Source: Cladocopium goreaui (lineage: Eukaryota > Sar > Dinophyceae > Suessiales > Symbiodiniaceae). From it: a stretch of 64,000 nt of DNA. The position numbers and the translations under genes were made by a program. This document shows, one piece after another, positions 24,436 to 36,000 of this stretch. The stretch's first letter is position 1. Each line of letters begins with the position of its first letter. The stretch is from the NCBI GenBank assembly GCA_947184155.2, contig CAMXCT020001524.1, positions 375,577 to 439,576 of the forward strand, written 5' to 3'. The notes under the pieces are model-generated. The model was not told the origin of the DNA and ran no database searches. It was given only the letters and a program-made list of their open reading frames with translations.

Positions 24436-25584
24436 CTCTCTATCTATCTCTATCTATCTATCTGAATCTATCTATCTGAATCTATCTATCTGAATGAATC
24501 TATCTGAATGAATCTATCTGAATCTATCTGAATCTATCTGAATGAATCTATCTGAATCTATCTGAATGAATCTATCTGAATGAATCTATCTGAGTGAATC
24601 TATCTGAATCTATCTGAATCTATCTGAATGAATCTTTCTGAATGAATCTTTCTGAATGAATCTATCTATCTATCTAGCCTAACGTATCTATCTATCTAAT
24701 CTAATCTAATCTTATCTAATCTTATCTAATTTTATCTAATCTTATCTAATCTTATCTAATCTTATCTAATCTAATCTAATCTAATCTTATCTAATCTTAT
24801 CTAATCTTATCTAATCTAATCTTATCTAATCTTATCTAATCTTTTCTGATCTTATCTAATCTTATCTTACCTAATCTAATCTTAAATCTAATCTTAAATC
24901 TAATCTTAAATCTAATCTTAAATCTTATCTAATCTTATCTAATCTTATCTAATCTTATCTAATCTTATCTAATCTTATCTGATCTTATCTGATCTTATCT
25001 GATCTTATCTTACCTAATCTAATCTAATCTAATCTTATCTAATCTTATCTAATCTTATCTAATCTTATCTAATCTTATCTTATCTTTTCTTATCTAATCT
25101 TATCTAATCTTATCTGATCTTATCTGATCTTATCTAATCTTATCTTACCTAATCTAATCTAATCTAATCTAATCTTATCTAATCTTATCTAATCTTATCT
25201 AATCTTATCTAATCTTATCTAATCGTATCTAATCGTATCTAATCTTATCTAATCTTATCTAATCTTATCTAATCTTATCTAATCTTATCTAATCTAATCT
25301 TATCTAATCTTATCTAATCTTATCTAATCTTATCTAATCTTATCTAATCTAATCTTATCTAATCTTATCTAATCTTATCTAATCTTATCTAATCTAATCT
25401 TATCTAATCTTATCTAATCTAATCTTAAATCTAATCTAATCTTATCTTATCTAATCTTATCTAATCTAATCTTAAATCTAATCTTATCTAATCTTATCTA
25501 TCTATCTATTCTATTCTATCTATTCTATCTATTCTATCTATTCTATCTATCTATCTATCTATCCATCCTATCTATCCTACCGAA

Positions 25585-25615
<31 letters not shown>

Positions 25616-28600
25616 ATCTATCTAATCTAACAAAAATATCTAATCTATCCTATCGATCTAATCTATCTTATCGACCTAATCTATCCTATCTATCTATCTT
25701 TCCTATCTATCTAATCTATCCTATCTATCTAATCTATCCTATCTATCTAATCTATCCTATCTAACCTAATGTATCTATCTAATCTACCCTACCCTACCCT
25801 ATCCTATCCTATCCTGTCCTATCCTATCCTATCTATCTATCCACCCACCCATCCATCTATAAATCTATCTATAAATCTATCAATCAATCAATCTATCAAG
25901 CGATCAATCAATCTAATCTATCTAATCTATCTAATCTATCTAATCTATCTAATCTCTCTAATCTACCTCATCTATCTATCTATCTAATCTATCTAATCCA
26001 CCCAACCTACCTCATCTACATGTATGATCTATCTAAGCTATTCTAATCTATCTAATCTATCTATCTATCTTTCTGTCTGTCTTTCTGTCTTTCTTTCTTT
26101 CTTATCCATCTATCTTATCTATCTTAACTATCTTATCTATCTACCTATCTAGTCTATCTAATCTATCTAATCTTATTTAATCTATCTAACCTATCTAATC
26201 TATCTAACCTATCTAATTTATCTAATTTATCTAATTTATCTAATCTACCAATCTACCAATCGATCCATCGATCCATCCATCTATCTATCTATAAATCTAT
26301 CTGTCTGTCTATCTATCTATCTATCTATCAATCATGTCTATATATATATATATATTCTCTTTATATACACACCTTGTATCCCTACATGCACCTTAATCCG
26401 ACCCTCAACCGAATTAAGTAGACCCTAAACTTACCCTAAATAACCCTAAATAGCCTTAAATAACCCTAAATAAACTTGAAACCAATCCTAAATAAACCCT
26501 AAAAAGACCTTGAACCAACCCTAGAGAAACTTTAAACCAACCCGACATAACCAACCCTAAATAAACCCTAAACCAACCCTAAACTAAATAACCCTAAGCT
26601 AAACAACACTAAACCAACCCGAAATAAACCCTAAACTAACCCTAAATAGGCCCTAAACCAACCCTAAACCAGCCCTAAATAAACCCTAAACCAACCCTAA
26701 ATAACCCCTAAACCCTAAATAAATCTAAGCCAACCCTAAATAACCCAAAATAAACTCTAAACCAACCCTAGATAAACCCTAAAACAACCCTAAACCAACC
26801 CTAAACCAACCCTAAATAACAATGAAAAAAACCCTAAACCAACACTAAATAAACTTTAAAGCAACCCTAAACCAACCCTAAATAAACCCTAAACCAATCC
26901 TAAATGACCCTAAACCAACCCTAAACCAACCCTAGATAAACACTAAACCAACCAACACTATGATAGCATCCAATGCCACTATTTAGACCCAACACGGTTG
27001 TGCTTCAACCATGTTCACTAGGTGCATGTTATGCATGGAAAAATCGATTGAAACCATGGAAAATTCAATGAAAAATTATGGAATAATCGATGAACACTTT
27101 GGGTAAATCAATGCACACCATGGAAAAATCGAGTAAAACAATGGAAAAATCGATGAACAATGCAAATGGTAAATTTTAGCTCCAAAATTCAGCAGTGTTT
27201 TTGCTCCAAAATGAAGCAAATAGCAAGGAAAAGTGCCCCAGACGGCAAAACAAACAAAAAAAAAACGAGAATAATTCCCCCCAAAAATGCAACATTTTTA
27301 TATAAACTGCAGGCGGCGTCCCGTGGAGTACAATTTAATACACGATCCCTCGAAGCGGGAGCCGGACATCGAAGTGAACTCAAAGAAGGTGGCCGTTGAC
27401 ACTTGGCTTTACTGGGCAAACATGACAGATGACATGACTTAGTCTTTGGCTCGCTATTTGACCTCGTTTGTGAATCTTGCTCTGTTCAAATCTGAACATC
27501 TGAGGAAGACTTCCTGAAAGTCATGATCGAAGAAAACGGCACGGAAGGGTTCAGAGACTCTGCTGTTTCTGTCAAGATCCTGTGGAGAGACATCCCAGAA
27601 TCTGTCATTGTGGCAGACATGCCAGGGATGAAAGACGGCGACACGGATTCTTCCCATTTTGCTTACTGAACATTTTTCTCTGTGGTTGGACATTTTCTTG
27701 CCAGCTAGCTCTCGTTCAGGTTTCCTTAGAGTAAGTTGGCTCTGTTACCTTAGTCCATTGTAGCTACTGATTGAGTGTGGCTGGGTGGGTTGGCAAATGA
27801 GGCGCCAGAGAATATGATCCTGAAAAGACTCCGCAATGCGAATGTCATTCCGGTGGTGATTTTGGAGCCGAAAGATTTCGACTCGAAGCATTTCGCTTTC
27901 GACTTGCTGAAACGTGCCGGCCGATGCTCGGGCACGAAAGACAGCTGAGTGGCTTTGATTTCCAAATGTCTAGAGTTGGTGGAACTGAGACTGGCAATTT
28001 GCCAGTCTCTGGTTGAACATAGGCAAAATATGGCAAAATATCAGGGACGATTTTGCTGAGTTTCTGTACAATAGTTGCATGCCACACGTGGCATCCAATT
28101 CATTTTCACTGCACTCAGTGACATGTGACAGGAAGTTATAGCGACATCATTGCGGTTGTCAACAAGTGCGATGAGAAGATGGCTGAAAAGGGTCAATGGT
28201 CAAATCAATCTGATTGGACTGACTTTTGGGAAACTGCCAACAAGAAGGCCGCATGAAAGCCAGCTGTTGGGATCACCTAGAGTTGGAAATGCCAGCAGTA
28301 GTTTGCTGCAAAGCTCGCAAAAATGTGTGGAACCAGCTATATATAATTATATATATATTATATTATAATATGCTTTTCCCTTCTTCCAGTGACTTTGACA
28401 GATTGAACATCTAAAACTCGCAGCTTTGTTTGAAGATGCCTGGTTCATGCCTGTTTGCCAGGGCTTCAAAAAGATTTGCATCACTGGATGGCCTTGCATC
28501 AACAGCGATCGCAACAACCCAGATCTGGAGAAACAGAAGCGAGCACTTGGCGAATCCTGCGAGCAGGAAAACAATTTGATCCAAGAGTGGTGCCTCAACC

Positions 28601-31600
28601 GCGTTTTTTTTTTTTTTTTCAAAATTTACCCTCTGGTTATGACTAACGGTTTGCCATGGAAAGATCCACCATTTTTAATAGGTACTGTAAACCATCTATA
28701 AATGGGCCATTTTCCATGGCTATGTTAAATAACCAGAGGGTAATTTGAAGAAAGGAAATTCCTTGAACTGTTGAATGGAGCAGACTTGATACTGCCACTC
28801 CTATCCAGCCTATTGAACGAAGCAAGGAAACGTCGTGTCAATGTATGTGCTGAAGCCTTGGAGTGCGTTGGTTTGGCTCCGTGGCAGCACAATTGGCCGG
28901 CTTAGCAGTCGCTTCCATTCGCTTCCAATTGAACGACTGCCATTCCCTGCTGTCAATGCTCGTCTAACATCTTGATATGGTTTGTGTGCTGGCTTCAGCT
29001 ACGGAAAGCCTGAAGGATCCTCAAGGCAGTTGCAGAAGTAGCAGTGGCAGTTTTTGGTACATGTTGGTACCAGAGTTGATGCTGATGACGATATTTCATG
29101 ACACTAATATAATATATATATATATCAATTTCAGTATCGACGTCACAGCGTTCAAACAGCAAAGGAGAAGTTCCGACAGATGCTGCACCGCGATCAGAGC
29201 GCCCGCTTGGGTGAACTCTGCAGCCGTAGTTTGCCGCTCATCCGTCGGGAGAATGCAGAAATTGCCGTGAAACTGCAAGAGCTAAGGACTGGCCAGTCAC
29301 ATCCAGTCGCTATCTGTCCAACTGGTCAGTCACATGATTCAAACTTTATCCATGTGGTCATTTGATCTGTTTGGAATTTTTATTATGGATGTCAGTGGAG
29401 GAGCAAATCGAAAGACTCTTTGAAGAGGTCGCTGTCCAACATCATGCACGAGTGGGCACATGAGGTTGCTCAACTGTTGGATGGCAAGGTGGATGTCCAT
29501 GACTTCTTGGAGTCTTCTTCCACCGCAAGTGATGATGTTCAGTGGCTATCTTCGCATGGAGCGCACCGATATGATCTCTTGCCCAGCTATTCTTTGCATC
29601 GCCCCTGCACGCAAAGTCTGTTGGAGGGCGTGAGCACGAGCTCCTTTTTCACTATCTCTGAGGATTCTGATGGTCCTTTGCTCAGACTGCTGTGACAAGC
29701 TGCGCGCTGTAGGCCGCTGCACCCGTGCGGTGTCAGAGAGGGTGTGCTTCTGTCCCAAGGAGATGGTTTGCCAGACCACGCCAGCTGGATTACGGCGGTC
29801 TCCTCTTGCATCTTTGGTGCGTGCCCAGGATGAATAGAGTTTTATCATGTTTTATCAAGTCCAAGGGAATATGAGCAAAAAAAACATATATCAAAATGCC
29901 ATGCAGGGTTTTTTCTTGAAATTCTTGACGCTCAGGGAGGCAAAATTGGTTGGAAAGGCAGCATTCGAACGGATTTTGGACGTGGTCTTCACCGCGTCTT
30001 TGTGCCGCATTTTTCAGCATGTTCTGATGGAGTTTGACGCCAAGTTTATCAACAACATCCTGGCCGAGAACTCTCAGGCAGGGGCAGTCAGCCTTGAACA
30101 GGTAAGAGTTTACACTGATCAAGACTCAAGACATATCCCCTTGCCTCTATTGACTCTACTGCGTTGTTTCATTTTACACCGCGGCGAAGCCACTTGACAG
30201 GACAGTGGCAACAAGGTGATTCAGCAATTTGTCAAGCGGGTTCTCACTCGATCCTTGCACCCGATGATCGATGTGATGAGCCTGTTGATTTGGAAACACG
30301 TGGAGATTTGCTTCACACTGGCAAACAAGCCGTGGTCGAAAGATGCTGACAACCTCAAGGAGACATGTCAAACAGTTGGAGCCCTAAGCCCTAAGATGGA
30401 TTCCACTGCACTGCACCATGATTCCTTGTTGAGATGTGACTTTGAAGTTGATCTAAAGTTGATCAGAGCAGGATGTCGGTTTGCGTCATCATTTTGATTC
30501 ATCTGCCGAGCTCTATGCACATGCCCTGGTCAAGATCTTGAATCAGGACTTCCTTTTAGGCTTTGCTTGGCTTTTACAAATTTTTAGCATTGCTTTGAGA
30601 TTCTGTTTGGCCCATGTCCACTTCGGAGCAGCTTACTATAGTTTACTTATCAGTTCTGAAGTGCGGGTTTTTGCGGGTTTCTGGAGGAGCTTCATGAAAG
30701 ATTGGAAGAGCATGGAGAGTTGTTGCAAGCCAGATGCCGCGGTGGAAAGAGCAACTGTTCCATTGCAAACAACTTCTCCGGCAACACCTTTCCTGATGCA
30801 GAGGATCACTCCAAGTACATTGCTCCTTGGCCACATGGGATAATCGACTTGTTTGGAAGCAGAACAAGAAATGGGGCAGTGAAGGCTTGCTGTCGCCTTG
30901 TTGGCTGAGGATTTGTCTGAAGCCGATTTCTGTGATGCCGCCTCCGGCTTTCTGCAGATCGGCATAGATGTCCTCGAAAAGGCCAGCGACAAATGTCGGC
31001 AGTTCGGCAGCAAATCGTCAAATTTCATTTGTGAAACTTGAGGATGTACAGGTTGCTCCAGCCTATGGTGAATCATAGGGAAGTTGGACATTCTACGGTA
31101 CCTCTTATTTTCCCAGCTTCCTTCTCTTGCATCTGGGTTGTTGGGAGTAGGCCTTGTGTAATGACAAAGCTTGCAGATCATACCGTGCTTAGGCGAAACG
31201 TCCGCTTCTACGAGATACTGCAACTGGCAGCAGTGCAAATGAAGTCCAAGCAGGGCAAGACGCATGACTTGAATCCGAAGGAAATGCTTCTTGCCAAGAA
31301 CTACAGGTTCTTCGTACAAACAAATGCCAAACATAGATATGATATCATGGAATATATTATTTTTTTTTTATTACTCTTACTTATTACTATTATTAATAAT
31401 AATACTAGTACTAGTACTAGTACTAGTACTACTACTACTACTAGTACTACTAGTGCTAGTACTAGTACTAGTACTAGTACTAGTACTAGTACTAGTACTA
31501 GTACTACTACTACTACTACTAGTACTAGTACTAGTACTAGTACTAGTACTAGTACTACTACTACTACTACTAGTACTAGTACTAGTACTAATACTAGTAC

Positions 31601-32730
31601 TAGTACTACTACTACTACTACTACTACTGCAGTACTACAGTACTACAGTACTACAGTACTACAGTACTACAGTACTACAGTACTACAGTACTACAGTACT
31701 ACAGTACTACAGTACTACAGTACTACAGTACTACAGTACTACAGTACTACAGTACTACAGTACTACAGTACTACAGTACTACTACTACTACTACACTACT
31801 ACACTACTACTACTACTACTACTACTACAGTACTACTACTACTACTACTACTACTACTACAGTACTACTACTACTACTACCACTACTACTACTACTCCTA
31901 CTACTACTACTACTACTACTACTACTAATTAATAATAATACTACTAATGATAATATTAATATATATGTATATATATATATATACAAAGCTTGAACTTGGA
32001 AGGAATGATTATCAATCCACTACAGTGGTTTGAACCCGTGACACCTTCGACCATGGAACTTGGCTTGCTTTCCTGACTGAGATTCCGTAGCCAAAGTCAA
32101 ATTGATGCAATTTCAGCCGTCGAGGCTGGGGATTTCGCATGATTTCGCCATTGTTGTTTGAACTGCACACATAGCTTTGTTGGCTCCTCCTGTGGCGGGT
32201 GATGTGCTTGTGGCCGACAACGCCATGTCCATCGGTGCATGAATCTGTCTGGAAATCGCCCCATGAACGATATCATTTCATCAACGCTGTCAACCCTGTT
32301 AGGTGCAGAAGATGCGGTCGACTGTCTTGCAGATGACTTCTGGCAAAACGATCAACATCGAACTGGAAGTGCAAGATGCGTCAGGCTCCTGGCCGAAGGA
32401 ACGCGACTTTGAGGAGACTCCAAACGAACTTGTGGACACACTGATCCACAAACGGTCTGATGAAAAGATCCTCAACGGACTTTTGAAGCCAGAGGCCAGG
32501 AGAAATTCTCTTATATGACTCGATAAATATGAAACACAGTCCTGCTTAAGCTGCTTGGTGCTTCGTTTTTCTGGCGTCCTGTACTTGATTATGTAATTGA
32601 GAGCATGTTATTTCCAGTTCACAGTGATTTGGAGGCACTTTGCTGTTTGGTGGCTCTGAATGACCCAAAGGAGGGAAAGTGGTTGACCTGTGACTCGGCC
32701 GAGAAAAAGCCTCGACTGGTACCGCGCTGA
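23478..32730 (+). CDS. dynamin-like large GTPase
   Basis: Exons: 23478-23524 (ATG), 23596-23687, 23830-23936 (P-loop, ILVGDQSSGKTSLLSRL), 27313-27388 (RRPVEYNLIHDP, switch I side), 27505 to about 27645 (ESVIVADMPGMKDGD, G3 = DMPG), 27802-27943 (NVIPVVILEPKDFDSKHF), 28132-28247 (DIIAVVNKCDEKMAEK, G4 = NKCD), 28402-28600, 28751-28842, 29135-29291 (helical stalk), 29396 to about 29455, about 29939-30101, 30201-30359, 30472-30546, 30687 to about 30709, 30885-31030, 31177-31306, 32303 to about 32500, 32618-32730 (TGA). G1, G3, G4 and the helical stalk fit the dynamin superfamily, which remodels membranes by GTP-driven assembly; the target membrane is unknown. G4 is NKCD instead of the usual TKLD. 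No PH or proline-rich domain seen. Introns starting GC (23525, 23937, 27944, 28248, 28601, 29292) and GA (30360, 30547) are needed to keep phase. The region 29456-29938 is not resolved. Confidence 0.88.
24180..26345. repeat. TCTA-family satellites in a dynamin intron
   Basis: Successive arrays: GCTTTACCAT (24185-24240), GCTTTACCAATCTATCTATC (24235-24365), TCTA (24365-24470), TGAATCTATC (24475-24660), TAATCTTATC (24690-25500) and mixed TCTA/CTAT/CTAATCTATC (25500-26340). All lie in the intron 23937-27312 of the dynamin-like gene. Confidence 0.95.
26395..26955. repeat. degenerate telomere-type (CCCTAAA) array, interstitial
   Basis: About 560 bp of CCCTAAA-based units (CCCTAAACCAA, CCCTAAATAAA) with many variants. 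CCCTAAA is the complement of TTTAGGG, the telomere repeat of plants and dinoflagellates. It is flanked on both sides by sequence inside one intron, so it is interstitial. Confidence 0.8.
28627..28742. mobile_element. MITE family 1, copy 3 (fills a dynamin intron)
   Basis: Terminal repeats TACCCTCTGGTTATGACTAA and TAAATAACCAGAGGGTA. It occupies 116 of the 150 bp of intron 28601-28750; the rest is the donor, a T run and the acceptor TTTGAAG. Confidence 0.85.
31375..31935. repeat. ACTAGT / TACTACAG / ACT microsatellite
   Basis: (TAGTAC) and (TAC) tracts to 31625, then about 20 units of TACTACAG to 31780, then (TAC)n. It lies in a dynamin intron (31307-32302). The hexamer ACTAGT and the string CTGTAGTACTACAG are self-complementary, so long hairpins are possible. 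Confidence 0.95.
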
Positions 32731-33000
32731 TGTTCACCAAAGTCCCCAGAGCCCAGTACTTTCTTACCCATGAGATGCCAATAGGGTCAATTAAAGGTCA
32801 TATGTCTGCTTAGACATTCGAAGATGATACATTATGTTACGTCCTGGTACATAGATTAAAGAACAAAGAAACTGAACTTTCAACCTCGGGCATTTTCAGT
32901 AGTTGCTATAGCTGTGGCATAGCTGATTAGGCTGTTTTGGTGGGATTGCCCCGCTTGTGCCCTTCATCTTCATGGTGCTGTGGTTTTTCATTCTCGTGGG

Positions 33001-36000
33001 ATGCCCTGGGTAACTGTTCGGCACTGTAGGCAGCAAAGTGCCCAAGTCGGGGAATCGACAATGGTCTATGACAGGAGGCGTGACCTCAACAAGTTGAAAA
33101 ACCATGCAGCTCTTGAGCTCTTTTGATCTTTTTAACCAGCAAGTTTCGCCGAAGGCAGAAACCAAACGCAGTGTCCTGAAGGGAGCTATCGGGTGGAACT
33201 GACTGCGCAGGCCGGCTTTGGAGCTTGGATCAGATGATATCAGATGGCTCAACTCAGTTGTGAAACTCTGAGCAAATTTGCCAGGCAAAAGACCAAATGG
33301 ATCCAGATCTGGACAAGTTGGTTACGATTGACATTCTCTGCAGAAAGGTGAAGGTGACCATCAAATCGGTCAGCTTGCGCTCCGGGCTCAGAAACTGTAG
33401 CGTGAGACTTATGGAATAATGTCGTAAATCCAATGCCATAAACCTCCAATTTTGCAGGGTTTGTACGTTTTGTAGGTTTTGTACCACCCATTTCTGGTGA
33501 GATTTTTAGGGCTGGCTCTGGGCCTACCAGTCTACCACATTACCAGAGGAAGCTTTGGTGTTCAGGTACTGACAGGGTTCCTGAAACCAGTGCAGACTCC
33601 GGAAGTTCCGAGAGTCAGAGTGACCGTGAGGATTCTGGGGAGGCGAGTAGGGGCTGCCACAAATATGGGGGTACCTTGGGGCTGGTAGAAGTGGATTGGC
33701 CCCAAAGGCACGGATCTGTTAAGGGATTTGTTCAATAATTTTTGTCCTGGAAGGGTTGAGATATTTTTCTCTGATTTCCCATCCATAACTGTGATTATGA
33801 TTTATGGTCAGCTGCTGAAAAGCCATGATGCCAGTATTCCGACCTGCTGGAGGTCAAAACTGGCGCAACTGAAGTGATGAAGACGGCGATGATTTTGGTG
33901 AAACATATGAACAGCCACCTGGCAAACATTGAAGGTTTTGCTTGGTAAATCGCGTCATTATGATGCATCCATGAAGTTGATTGCAGCAGGGATCTGTTAG
34001 TCGTTTTTGGTGTTGCAGTGCCTTTTGCAGATTGGCCTAGTGAGGTAAGTTCAAGCCTCTGCAGGGATTTGCGGCCTCGGGACTGCGCCCGTTCCTAAGA
34101 TCTCGAGGGTTTTAAACAGAGTCAACTGCAGCACAATCCATCGTGGAAGGAGGTTTAGAAGTCCACCTTCCGACAATATGGACAAATGGAAAAGCAGAGG
34201 TGGGAAGAGTCAGAGAAGAGAAGAGAAGAGAAGAGCAGAAGAGAGAAGATCAGAGCAGAGAAAGAGTGAGAAGAAAGAAGATGCAGGTACGCGAAAATGT
34301 AGCAAAGTCGCGAAACACTGTGTTTTTCCAATGTTTTGTGGCGCCGGAGGCTCGAAAAGTAGGCCGGAGCCATGTGGGCAGATGAGAGATGAAAAATTGC
34401 ACGCTGTTGTGGCGCAAAGCACATTTCCAAGTCAAAATGTACAAAGCACACCCTGCTCGGACCACTTTTGGAAGCTGAGATGTCGAAAAAGTGCACGCCG
34501 CGCGAAGCACATTTCCAAGCCAAAAGTGCCAAAAAATTGACGGGCACGGAACACTTTTGGACGTTCAGATGTCGTTTCGCGTGGCCGGCGCAAGGGATTG
34601 TGCACCTTGTCAAAGTGAGCAAATCGTGAGGGTTTTCTAGCATTTCCAAAAAGGATGGCCGGCGTGGGAGGATCTGGAAAGATGCATTTTCCGTGGCAGG
34701 CGCAGTACAAGACACATGTTCATCAGAGATGTCAGGAGGTCAGGGCGCTGAATGGTCTGAGAGGGGTTGCATTTTGGAGCATCAGATCTTCAGTTTTGGG
34801 AAGATGATTTTGCGTGACAGGTGCAGCACTTCGTATGACCTAGCATCACTTTTTCGCGGCCGGCGCAGTACTTTAGACAGGTAGAGTGGAACAATTGCAA
34901 AACGCATTGGTACGAGGCCGCCAGCTCTGCACTCAACTTTCCATTATTGAAGGAAGTCTCGCAGAACTGCTTCGTTTTTGATGTTGCCAACTTCAAAATT
35001 GAGGAAGTCTCGTGGAATTGCTTCGTTTTTGATGTTGCCAACTTCAAAATTTGAGGAAGTCTCGCAGAATAGCTTTGTTTTCAAAATTGACAGACAGACA
35101 GACAGACAGACAGGCACACAGACAGACAGACAGACAGATAGATAGTTAGATAGATAGACTACATCTACGACTACAACTACAACTACAACCGCACGACACT
35201 ACCACTACAAATGCAAAAAAACATATACTACGCTGCAGTATGCTAATTACGCTACACCACACTAATTGCACTACACTGCACGAATTACACTACACTACGC
35301 TAAATACAGTACACTACACTAATTACACTACAAGCATAACTGCAACTACAGCTACTGTTACTACTACAGGTACAGCTACAGCTACAACTACAATTGCAAC
35401 TGCACTACATTACACTACGCTACACTAATCTCATTGCACTACACTACACTAGACTACAACTACAACTACAACTGCAACTGCAACTACAACTACAACTACA
35501 ATTACACTACATTACACAACGCTACGCTGCACTAATCGCACTGAACTACACCACAGCTACAACGCCAACTACAGCTACAACTACACTACATTACACTACA
35601 TTACACTACATTACACTACATTACACTACATTACACCACATTACGCTACATTACGCTACGTTACACTACATTACACTACATTACGCTACATTACACTACG
35701 CTACACTACGCTACACTACACTACACTACGCTACACTACGCTACACTACGCTACACTACGCTACACTACGCTACACTACGCTAGACTACGCTAGACTACG
35801 CTACACTACGCTACACTACGCTACACTACGCTACACTACGTTACACTACGCTACACTACGCTACACTACGCTACACTACGCTACACTACGCTACACTACG
35901 CTACACTACGCTACACTACGCTACACTACGCTACACTACGCTACACTACGCTACACTACGCTACATTATGCTACTGCTACATTACGCTACATTACGCTAC

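Noticed and set aside
24180-26955. A CRISPR-like array
   Set aside because: The repeats are contiguous without unique spacers; this is tandem satellite DNA in a eukaryotic gene.
31038-31932. A 296-codon frame ending in poly-Ser/Thr/Tyr
   Set aside because: Only its first part (31177-31306) is a dynamin exon; the rest is the intronic trinucleotide array.
32086-32105. CCGTAGCCA, the first bases of the dinoflagellate spliced leader
   Set aside because: Only nine bases match; the rest of the leader and the donor site are absent, so chance is enough.
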